64,000 nt of DNA from contig OZ244987.1 in NCBI GenBank assembly GCA_965223105.1, forward strand, positions 558,001-622,000, given 5' to 3'. Positions within the stretch are counted from its first letter, which is position 1; the number at the start of each line of letters is the position of its first letter. The stretch is from JABDMH01 sp965223105. Its GTDB lineage: Bacteria > Bacteroidota > Bacteroidia > Chitinophagales > Saprospiraceae. This document shows positions 56,796-64,000 of this stretch, piece by piece. The notes under the pieces were generated by a model. It searched no databases, was not told where the DNA came from, and worked only from the letters and a program-made list of their open reading frames with translations. A program made the position numbers and the translations under genes.

Positions 56796-59081
56796 ATGCT
56801 TAGTAAATTCTGTAATCAGATCTTTTGGATTTTCTGCTCGATGATGGTTTTCGCGGCATGTACACGATTGGGATTCCCGAATAATGAATCCGTTTCCGAT
56901 ACGTCTGGAGCGAAACCAATCGTTGGTAGGCAGATTATTGAGTTTAGGCAACCTCCCGAGAAGATTCCAGTTCCTCATTCAGTTGATGCTCCCATGCTAG
57001 GTAATGGGTACACCGGTGTTGCCCTATCTGGAAACCCGGAGAAGCAGGTTTACCATATCGCTAGAAATGATTTTTGGAGGCTCCAATCTTCTTATAATCA
57101 GTCGTTTCCGGCGGTTTTGGGAAAATTGGAAATTAACTTACCCGAAATGGAAAATGCCTCTTATCTGGTGAGACAACATCTCTATGAGGCCAAGACCCAG
57201 GCTCGATTTTCGAAGCAAGAAAGAATCCTGACCTTGGAAAGTTATATTTCGGCTGTGGAAGATCTCATGATCATTGAAATTGCCCTCCAGGGTGAGGGTG
57301 AAATCCATGGTAAGGTCAATCTGAAATTGCCGGGAGAAGCGGAGTTTGTGAATGATCCACCACTTGACAAGATCTTTCCTGCTGAGACCAGCAAGAAGAG
57401 TACAGATGAAGGAGTTTATTCGATGTCCAGGGGATTCATGCAAGGAGTAGACGTACCGACAAAGGCAGCAGCAGCATTTACAGTTATTGATAGCCGTTCT
57501 CAGCATTTTACCATTTCTGAGGGTCATCCAGCAGTGATTGCGGTTGCATTTTCCAGCAATTTCAAGAATGTGGATTGTCTTGATGCGGTGGAGCAAAGAT
57601 TGATTGGTTTGCAGAAAGAAGATGTAGGGTCTATAAAAATCAAGCACGAACAGTGGTGGGCTGATTTTTGGTCTAGGTCCTATGTTGATATCGACGATCC
57701 ACTCATTGAAAGGCAATATTACCATTCAAATTATAGTATGGCTTGTTTTAGCCGGGATAAGAATTTTCCCCCCTCGATTTTTGGTACATGTATTACCAAG
57801 GAACGGCCCCGGTGGAATGGTGACTATCACCTCAACTATAATCACCTGGCCCCTTATTATGGTCTGTTTTCATCCAATCATGTGGAGCAGGCCATACCCT
57901 GTAATATGCCTATTCTAGCTTTCCAGGAGAGGGGAAATTACTACTCGAAAAAGATTGCGGGTATCGAAGAGGGGATAATGTTCCCTGTAGGCATAGGACC
58001 ATTGGGTATAGAGACGACACGAAAAAACGAGCTAGTTGAGAAGTACCGTGGCCATTGGCTGGAGGAAGGTAGTGTGGAAGATGAAGGACTATTTTTCGGG
58101 CAAAAAAGTAATGCTGCCTATTGTGTTGTAAATATGGCCAATCATTTTTACACCACATTCGATACACAATACACTAGACTATATTACCCTTTTGTAAAAG
58201 GTGTGGCTACTTTCTGGGAGAAATATCTGGTTTGGGATGGCGATCGCTATGTCATTTACAATGATGCCATTCATGAAGGCACGATCGGTACGGTAAACCC
58301 GATTTTATCTTTGGGACTGATACCGATGGTTCTGCAGACAGCGCTCGACATGAGCAAAGAATTGAACCTTGATGATCACCGCAGGGAAAAGTGGCGTTAT
58401 ATCATCGACCACCTTTCAGACTACACCTATCAAAAAAGGGAAGGTAAAAAGGTCTTTAGATATTCCGAAAGGGGAACCGACTGGTGGAATGATAATACCC
58501 TGGGCATCCAACATATCTATCCAGCCGGTCGAGTTGATCTGGAAAGTGACCCTGAATTATTACAAGTAGCATGCAACACTATTGAAATTATGCAAAGGTG
58601 GATTGATTTCAATGGGTCAAATAGTTTCTTCCCCGCTGCAGTTCGCGTGGGTTATTCTCCGGATACAATATTGTCAAAAATGTATGACTACATTGAGAAT
58701 ACTTATCCTAATGGTTTTCAGTTGGGCAATCCCCACGGCATCGAAAATTTTAGTACCGTACCCAATACCATCAATGAAATGTTGTGCATGGGGCATAGAG
58801 GGATATTGCGAATTTTTCCCGTTTGGCCAAGGCATAGAGATGCCCGGTTTCATAACCTTCGCACCCATGGAGCTTTTTTGATTTCAAGTGAATTGAAGGA
58901 CGGTACTGTTGTCCAGGTAAATATTATCAGCGAAAAAGGAAAAACCTGCCGGTTGAAGAATCCGTGGCCGGGTCGGAAAGCACGTCTAGTACGTAACAAT
59001 GCTGGAGACGAGTTCATCGAAGGAGATCTGTTGGTTATAGAAACTGCCGAAGGAGAGGTATTAGATTTGCACCCTCTGTGA
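56796..59081 (+). CDS. GH95-like (alpha/alpha)6-barrel glycosidase, lipoprotein
   Basis: The start at 56796 gives a lipoprotein signal (MVFAAC, Cys22); a TTG frame start 13 codons earlier is less likely. The 761-residue protein has an N-terminal beta domain (APMLGNGYTGVALSGNPEKQVYHIARNDFW), a helical barrel (RPRWNGDYHLNYNHLAPYYGLFSSN), and the end INEMLCMGHRGILRIFPVWP followed by LRTHGAFLISSELKDGTV, which matches the GH95 C-terminal layout. GH95 enzymes cleave alpha-L-fucosides or alpha-galactosides. Family-level similarity is distant, so GH95 membership is probable rather than certain. Confidence 0.75.
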   Translation: MLSKFCNQIFWIFCSMMVFAACTRLGFPNNESVSDTSGAKPIVGRQIIEFRQPPEKIPVPHSVDAPMLGNGYTGVALSGNPEKQVYHIARNDFWRLQSSYNQSFPAVLGKLEINLPEMENASYLVRQHLYEAKTQARFSKQERILTLESYISAVEDLMIIEIALQGEGEIHGKVNLKLPGEAEFVNDPPLDKIFPAETSKKSTDEGVYSMSRGFMQGVDVPTKAAAAFTVIDSRSQHFTISEGHPAVIAVAFSSNFKNVDCLDAVEQRLIGLQKEDVGSIKIKHEQWWADFWSRSYVDIDDPLIERQYYHSNYSMACFSRDKNFPPSIFGTCITKERPRWNGDYHLNYNHLAPYYGLFSSNHVEQAIPCNMPILAFQERGNYYSKKIAGIEEGIMFPVGIGPLGIETTRKNELVEKYRGHWLEEGSVEDEGLFFGQKSNAAYCVVNMANHFYTTFDTQYTRLYYPFVKGVATFWEKYLVWDGDRYVIYNDAIHEGTIGTVNPILSLGLIPMVLQTALDMSKELNLDDHRREKWRYIIDHLSDYTYQKREGKKVFRYSERGTDWWNDNTLGIQHIYPAGRVDLESDPELLQVACNTIEIMQRWIDFNGSNSFFPAAVRVGYSPDTILSKMYDYIENTYPNGFQLGNPHGIENFSTVPNTINEMLCMGHRGILRIFPVWPRHRDARFHNLRTHGAFLISSELKDGTVVQVNIISEKGKTCRLKNPWPGRKARLVRNNAGDEFIEGDLLVIETAEGEVLDLHPL

Positions 59082-59342
59082 TACTCTGAGAAAATGGTAG
59101 TGACCACTTCAATACCATTATCGTGCATTAACTCATGATCTTGATGTGCAACGGAAACGGCAGGACCTCCATATTTGTTCGATGGTATCAATTAGAATTG
59201 TTGTTTAGTATCAAACAATTTTGATGTTTGAAAGAAACTCCTATGATTTCTGGAGATCCGGAGGTGCGACGAATCTAAGCATGGTTTAACAACCCCATTT
59301 CTACCCAATTTACTATCCTTGTGTTTGAAATTTATTCAATTG

Positions 59343-62270
59343 ATGAGTCATCTAATTAAAATCCTTCTTCCCTGCTGCTTGATGGTTATGTCCTTGGCCG
59401 GTAGATCGCAGTCCTGGCAAGATAAAATCAACGAACTCCCTTTGCTTGAAGGTCCTTTTTTGGAAGGTATACAGGAAGACTGGCTAGTTCACCCTCCAGC
59501 AGAACGCGCGACCTTGTTCAGGAATGAAAGCAGGAATGAATTTACACTATCCAATGGTATTATTTCCAGAACGTTCCGGCTGACTCCTAATGCAGCTACC
59601 ACCAGCTTGAAGGTATTGCAAAATCAGAAGGAACACATCCGTGCGGTAAAACCCGAAGCCATCATTTCCATAGATGGGTTGGTAATCAATGTAGGGGGCT
59701 TGACCGGACAGTCCAACCTGGCTTTCTTATATCCTGATTGGCTGGACGAGCTGGAATCTGATCCCTTGTCGTTTCAATTTGTCGATTATCATGTCAATGC
59801 ACCTGAAAAACGATTAGATTGGAAAGAGGTTAGACACCATGCACCAAACACTCATTGGCCTCCCAAGGGAATAAAATTACGGATGGATTACCGGCTGGGA
59901 TCGCATAATCCTGAAGACTTAATTGCTTTATCTCAGTCAAGTCAAATGGGAAGGAAGGTGCTCTTTCGCGATGACTTCTCCAGTATGTCCGAAGTTTGGA
60001 AAATTCGTACCAGTCCGGCACATGAGAGAAGTTCATTTATGAATGAGGGCAAGCCTGGTGAATTATATACCCCCAACAATACGGCGGTTTATGCTGAATA
60101 CCTCCTTCCGGCAGGCACGGGACTAGCGGAAACTTCAATTGATGTTGGAACCGATCAGAGTGGTCTATGGGGACCTGGCATTGCCCTACTCTGGGAAGAT
60201 CGAATCGTAAAATTCAACATGCGACCGGGAAACGAAGCAGGTGCCATAAACACAGGTGCCTGGCGATTTACCGTCTATGATGGAGAAAAGGAGAATACTC
60301 GCGCCGGTGGAAAAGACAATGTTGACTTTGGCGGTACGTGGTTATTAAGAATGCGAATTGAGGGGCAATACCTACATTGCGAAGCAAAACCAAAACGTGG
60401 GAAATGGAAAACGTATCAGTCCATAGATTTTGGTCAACCTATTCCTGATCCGCAAGCAGTGCGCATTGGTAAGCTGGGAGAAAATGCAGCAGGTACCGAT
60501 CATCCATATCCGGGAGATTTAGTCCGTCTAAAAATCAATGCATTTGCGGCCTACTCAAGATTGGACAATAGGGAAATTCAAAAAATAACCGCAAAGCTAA
60601 ATGACCTTCAGGAAGTAAAAGTTTCTGTGCATTATGAATTGTACGATGGAGTTCCTGTAATATCGAAATGGGTGACGGTCAAAAACGAATCCCCCAGGTC
60701 GGTCAAAATAGATCAAATCATTTCAGAGTATTTGGGCATCGCCGACCATAATCCATATGGTGGCTACCGGGGTCGTGAAGATTTGAAAATCAAGCCAAAT
60801 ATTCATTTTGAAACGGATTATGCTTTTTCTGGTATGAAAAACCAGGTGGCAAACAGCCAGGCAGTACATTGGGGAACAGACCAGGACTATGTGACTCAAA
60901 TTTCCTGGATTCAGGATATTCTCAATACGATCCGAATCTATCCTGCCCATGGCTATCATTTGGAGATAAGCAAAGGAGATTCTCTAGAATCCATTCGAAC
61001 TTTTGTGCTTCCCTTTGATTCCTTTGAAAAGGAACGCAACGGCCTGGCGCTACGCAGGATGTATAGAACCATAGCTCCCTGGGTGACCGAAAATCCCCTA
61101 ATGTTTCATATTACACGTTCAGATTGGGAAGAATTTACCCTTGGGGTTGATCAGGCTGCCGAGGTGGGCTATGAAATGGTGAATTTTTCTTTTGGTAGTG
61201 GATTTAATGCAGAAGATGAAAGTAATGAGAATTATACCCAAATGAAAAAATATGCTCAATATGCGAATACCAAAGGAATTAAGATCGGAACGTACTCCCT
61301 GTTGGCCTCGCGTCGAATTGATGACGAAAACGATGTGGTAAATCCTAAAACTGGAAAACCCGGTGGCTTCGCCACTTTTGGCAATTCACCCTGCCTGGGC
61401 AGCGAGTGGGGGCTGGAGTATTTTAGAAAAATGTACAAGCTTTTTCGAGAGACTGGTTTTATGACTTTTACTCATGATGGCAGCTATCCTGGGGATATAT
61501 GCGCCTCTACCACTCATCCTGGTCACCATGGATTGGAGGACTCTCAATACCGGCAATGGAAGATAATCACGGACTTTTATAAATGGTGTAAGGGAAAGGG
61601 AGTGTATCTGCGTATCCCAGATTTCTACTTTCTAAATGGTGGGAACCAGTGTGGCGTAGGTTACCGGGAGAACAATTGGTCGCTGCCCAGGAGGCATCAA
61701 CTGATTCACACCCGTCAAAATATCTTCGATGGCACCTGGGAAAGTACGCCATCGATGCGTTGGAGTTTTGTACCCCTTGCTCAATATCACGGTGGGGGAG
61801 CAGCAGCTACCGTAGAACCATTGCACGAGCACCTTGATCACTACGAAATGATGTTGGTCGGCAATGTGGGTATGGGCATCCAATCAGCACTGCGAGGTCC
61901 CCGGCTTTACGATACCGAAGCAACCAAAGCGATGGTGAAAAGGGTGGTGCACTGGTATAAAAAGTACCGGGATATTTTGGAAAGTGATATTCTGCATTTA
62001 AGAAGAGCAGACGGCCGGGATATCGACTATATGATGCATGTAAACCCAAAGCTTTCAGAAAAGGGATTTTTATTGGTTTTTAATCCTACCGATCATGTAA
62101 TCCGCAAGAAAATTACCTTGCCCCTATATTATACAGGAATTACTGATGTTGCCAGTATCCGTGAAAAAGAAAGTGCCCCATCTCACCTAAATTTAAATCG
62201 GTCTTACGAGGTAGAACTGGAGGTGGAAGTACAACCCAATTGGTACAACTGGTATGTCATTGAGGATTAG
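59343..62270 (+). CDS. Secreted GH-D-like glycosidase with inserted jelly-roll domain
   Basis: Started at ATG 59343 (MSHLIKILLPCCLMVMSLAGRSQ, a signal peptide); the frame opens at TTG 59319. The 975-residue protein has a split N-terminal beta-supersandwich domain (FTLSNGIISRTFRLTPNAATTSL) interrupted at about 205-400 by a concanavalin-like jelly roll (FRDDFSSMSEVWKI to DLVRLKINAFAAYSR). A TIM barrel follows (about 570-860) with VNFSFGSGFN, KIGTYSLLASRR, MTFTHDGSYPGD and SMRWSFVPLAQY. The layout resembles clan GH-D alpha-galactosidases, but the canonical K-x-D-N nucleophile motif is not seen, so the specificity and family are uncertain. Asp in THDGSYPGD is a candidate nucleophile. Confidence 0.65.
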   Translation: MSHLIKILLPCCLMVMSLAGRSQSWQDKINELPLLEGPFLEGIQEDWLVHPPAERATLFRNESRNEFTLSNGIISRTFRLTPNAATTSLKVLQNQKEHIRAVKPEAIISIDGLVINVGGLTGQSNLAFLYPDWLDELESDPLSFQFVDYHVNAPEKRLDWKEVRHHAPNTHWPPKGIKLRMDYRLGSHNPEDLIALSQSSQMGRKVLFRDDFSSMSEVWKIRTSPAHERSSFMNEGKPGELYTPNNTAVYAEYLLPAGTGLAETSIDVGTDQSGLWGPGIALLWEDRIVKFNMRPGNEAGAINTGAWRFTVYDGEKENTRAGGKDNVDFGGTWLLRMRIEGQYLHCEAKPKRGKWKTYQSIDFGQPIPDPQAVRIGKLGENAAGTDHPYPGDLVRLKINAFAAYSRLDNREIQKITAKLNDLQEVKVSVHYELYDGVPVISKWVTVKNESPRSVKIDQIISEYLGIADHNPYGGYRGREDLKIKPNIHFETDYAFSGMKNQVANSQAVHWGTDQDYVTQISWIQDILNTIRIYPAHGYHLEISKGDSLESIRTFVLPFDSFEKERNGLALRRMYRTIAPWVTENPLMFHITRSDWEEFTLGVDQAAEVGYEMVNFSFGSGFNAEDESNENYTQMKKYAQYANTKGIKIGTYSLLASRRIDDENDVVNPKTGKPGGFATFGNSPCLGSEWGLEYFRKMYKLFRETGFMTFTHDGSYPGDICASTTHPGHHGLEDSQYRQWKIITDFYKWCKGKGVYLRIPDFYFLNGGNQCGVGYRENNWSLPRRHQLIHTRQNIFDGTWESTPSMRWSFVPLAQYHGGGAAATVEPLHEHLDHYEMMLVGNVGMGIQSALRGPRLYDTEATKAMVKRVVHWYKKYRDILESDILHLRRADGRDIDYMMHVNPKLSEKGFLLVFNPTDHVIRKKITLPLYYTGITDVASIREKESAPSHLNLNRSYEVELEVEVQPNWYNWYVIED

Positions 62271-62278
62271 CCTCCTGG

Positions 62279-62313
62279 CCTTGTTTTTCTGAGGAAAAAT
62301 CTCCTATGGGAAA
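62279..62313 (+). repeat. 35-bp interspersed repeat, copy 1
   Basis: It starts CCTTGTTTTTCTGAGG and ends CTATGGGAAA. It shares the core GGAAAAATCTCCTA with the copies at 62519 and 62895 and differs from copy 3 at a few positions. TTTTTC and GAAAAA in it can form a short hairpin. Confidence 0.8.
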
Positions 62314-62518
62314 GAATGCTCTTTCTACTTTTTGGTGGCAAAAAGTAGAGCAAAAAGCCACCCTGGATCTTTTTCCTTGAAAAACTACGGCCTGCCCAGC
62401 TCTCGCACCAAAACTCGCCCCTAATGGATTTCCTTCAATCATGGCTTCCTCGTCATTAGGGTTTCAGGCAAGATTTACTCTCGGCTCGAACAGTTAGTGC
62501 TCTTTTGCCAGCCCACAG

Positions 62519-62553
62519 TCTTGTTTTTCTAAGGAAAAATCTCCTAAGGGAAA
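62519..62553 (+). repeat. 35-bp interspersed repeat, copy 2
   Basis: Same 35-bp unit, 240 bp after copy 1 start to start, ending CTAAGGGAAA. No spacer regularity, so this is not a CRISPR. Confidence 0.8.
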
Positions 62554-62894
62554 TTTGATATACACTGTACACTGAAAGCTAAATCCATAATGCCGTTGGC
62601 GGTTTGGGTTCTCTGAAGTACTGTAGCGGTTTGGTCATTTGCCGTAATCAAGTGTTACCAACACACCATACAAATTTCTGAGAATGGTGACATTCATGAA
62701 GTAATAACAGTGGCCAATTCCGGGGATATTATCTCTGCTGGGAGTTCCTAATATTTTCGCCTATTTTCGCCATAGAATTATCCCGGAGGTAAAAGGGTAA
62801 GTAAAATTTGGTAAGAAGGAGTGGTCTTAATCCTAGAAATCCCAGAATCCTGAAAATCCTGATTCAGACAAATGAGGATGGTGCCAGCCCCCAG

Positions 62895-62929
62895 CCTTGT
62901 TTTTCAAAGGAAAAATCTCCTAAGGGAAA
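62895..62929 (+). repeat. 35-bp interspersed repeat, copy 3
   Basis: Third unit, 376 bp after copy 2. It starts CCTTGTTTTTC and ends CTAAGGGAAA, with AAAGG replacing TGAGG or TAAGG of the other copies. Confidence 0.8.
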
Positions 62930-63136
62930 TCTGGGACACCAGGAGAATTTGGCATTGATCAGTCTGTCGAATATCTCATTTGGTCGATTTTAGTACGGCG
63001 CCCGCCTCCTTCGAAGGGTGTAGAGTGCTCCAACCGATAGGTTGGCTAGCACGCTGGGAGATGACATATTGCCGTTATTATTTTTACCTTAATAACAAGA
63101 ATATGGATCTTTAAAAGATTGAAAATGAAGTATGGA

Positions 63137-64000
63137 ATGAAGAAGAACATCTACTTGATCATTGCATTAATGATTTTGTTTTTTTCCTGTCAGAAGGGGC
63201 AACAAAAGAGCATGATACTGAGCAGCCCTTCTGATGAATTATCCATCGAAATTATTGGGGATAGCAGCATGCTGAATGTGGTGCTAAAGCAGGTGGACCT
63301 GATTAAGACAACCATCGGTCTGGCTGGAGCTCTACGTGACACTGAGAAATTTGGTACTGGCCTTAGAATAATCGGGACCGCCTATACTTCACAAAACGAA
63401 ACCTGGCAACCGGTATTTGGTGAGCGTAAAGAAATCGTAGACAAGTACAATAAATTGATGCTAACTGTGACGGCAGAGAATAATCCAGAGACCGAAATGG
63501 ACATTGAATTCCGGTTATACGATGAAGGCCTTGCTTTTCGCTACCTTTTTAGAGGGAAGGCCTTTGCCGATCTGGTAATGCAAAAAGAATCTACAACTTT
63601 TAGCTTTGATGGCGACGCTGAAACTTGGGTTACCCACATGTCTCAAGGCCACTTAAGCAAGACAACCATGAATGCGATCGAGAACACGGTAGAAAGGCCA
63701 TTGGTCATCAAGCAAAACGACAGCAGCTTCCTGGCCTTGGGCGAGGCTGCATTGGTGAACTATGCTCGGGCCAAATTCAAAAGACATGAGAGGTATCCAA
63801 ATACGCTGGAGGTTGCATTGGACGGAGAGGTAAACCTAGAAGCGGCAGGTTTTGTTTCGCCCTGGCGATATGTAATGGTGGCCGGTAGTCCCGGGGAATT
63901 GTTAGAGCACAATTATTTTGTGCCAAACTTGAACGAACCTAATAAACTCGATGATGTTTCCTGGATCAAACCCGGAAAAGTGATTCGGGAGGTTACACTG
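63137..64000 (+). CDS. GH97-family glycosidase (SusB-like), 3' end outside window
   Basis: Open to the window end. The start at 63137 gives a lipoprotein signal (MKKNIYLIIALMILFFSC, Cys18); an ATG at 63125 would add four residues. The visible part is the GH97 N-terminal domain: ILSSPSDELSIEIIG, WQPVFGERKEIVDKYNKLMLTV, EMDIEFRLYDEGLAFRYLF and FVSPWRYVMVAGSPGELLEHNYFVPNL, all landmarks of SusB-type enzymes. The catalytic barrel lies beyond the window, so retaining versus inverting type cannot be told. GH97 enzymes act on alpha-glucosides or alpha-galactosides. Confidence 0.92.
   Translation, partial: MKKNIYLIIALMILFFSCQKGQQKSMILSSPSDELSIEIIGDSSMLNVVLKQVDLIKTTIGLAGALRDTEKFGTGLRIIGTAYTSQNETWQPVFGERKEIVDKYNKLMLTVTAENNPETEMDIEFRLYDEGLAFRYLFRGKAFADLVMQKESTTFSFDGDAETWVTHMSQGHLSKTTMNAIENTVERPLVIKQNDSSFLALGEAALVNYARAKFKRHERYPNTLEVALDGEVNLEAAGFVSPWRYVMVAGSPGELLEHNYFVPNLNEPNKLDDVSWIKPGKVIREVTL

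Larger units (their letters stand above)
62271..63124. other. Gene-free stretch with interspersed repeats
   Basis: About 850 bp without a supportable gene. It contains three copies of a 35-bp repeat (62279, 62519, 62895) and a segment at 62330-62460 with inverted GGTGGC/GCCACC sequences (GGTGGCAAAAAGTAG to AAAAAGCCACC). The promoter of the GH97 gene should lie near its right end. Confidence 0.55.

Noticed and set aside
62279..62929. CRISPR-like array
   Set aside because: Only three repeats, with spacings of about 206 and 342 bp and no cas genes; not a CRISPR.
1..64000. rRNA or tRNA genes
   Set aside because: Reading the intergenic stretches showed no cloverleaf with a GGTTCRA-type arm or rRNA-like sequence; a covariance-model scan would be needed to be certain.

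Overview
The window reads as a chromosome segment of a free-living member of the Bacteroidota. Evidence: two SusC/SusD outer-membrane pairs, many lipoproteins with a Cys soon after the hydrophobic core, an ECF sigma / FecR pair beside a SusC with an N-terminal signalling domain, starts that mostly lack a Shine-Dalgarno, and abundant formylglycine sulfatases and glycosidases. Order and genus cannot be fixed from the sequence; a marine or particle-associated Cytophagales- or Saprospira-like polysaccharide degrader would fit.

Layout. (1) 1-9.9 kb: a polysaccharide utilization locus (PUL) with SusC (cut by the window start), SusD, a terminator, then sulfatase, GH78 alpha-L-rhamnosidase and a second sulfatase. 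The likely substrate is a sulfated, rhamnose-containing glycan. (2) 10-13.5 kb: a dipeptidyl-peptidase-IV-like S9 gene split by a complete ISL3-type insertion sequence with 24-bp inverted repeats and an exact 8-bp target duplication. Removing the element restores one 743-codon frame. (3) 14-27.3 kb: an amidohydrolase, then a complete myo-inositol catabolic set (iolJ, D, E, a second dehydrogenase, B, C, A, G), a HAD phosphatase and a convergent zinc alcohol dehydrogenase. No transporter or regulator is seen. (4) 27.3-29.7 kb: a recombination scar with gene remnants, four 10-bp repeats upstream of a truncated tyrosine recombinase, a DUF2892 membrane protein and a structured GC-rich stretch resembling the 5' part of a group II intron.

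(5) 29.7-37.1 kb: an unusual gene set. It holds a protein like the N-terminal half of the violacein/rebeccamycin enzyme VioB/RebD without the ferritin-like catalytic half, a kelch-like lipoprotein, a berberine-bridge-type FAD oxidase with both covalent flavin attachment residues, and a 7TM-receptor class III adenylate cyclase whose start overlaps the oxidase stop. This is the best candidate for an undescribed system. (6) 37.5-39.1 kb: a quinone reductase-like MDR protein and a decayed gene. (7) 39-64 kb: a second, larger PUL headed by a divergent sigma/anti-sigma pair and an STN-containing SusC with its SusD. It continues with a GDSL esterase, GH116, a methyltransferase, an Xaa-Pro aminopeptidase, a sulfatase, a Tat-exported Gfo/Idh/MocA protein, a GH95-like enzyme, a GH-D-like enzyme with an inserted jelly roll, and a GH97 gene cut by the window end. 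A 35-bp repeat occurs three times just before GH97.

The two PULs would import and desulfate or deglycosylate complex glycans in the periplasm, and the iol cluster would funnel inositol to DHAP and acetyl-CoA. No rRNA, tRNA or CRISPR array was recognised. All family assignments rest on reading motifs by eye; no database search was run.
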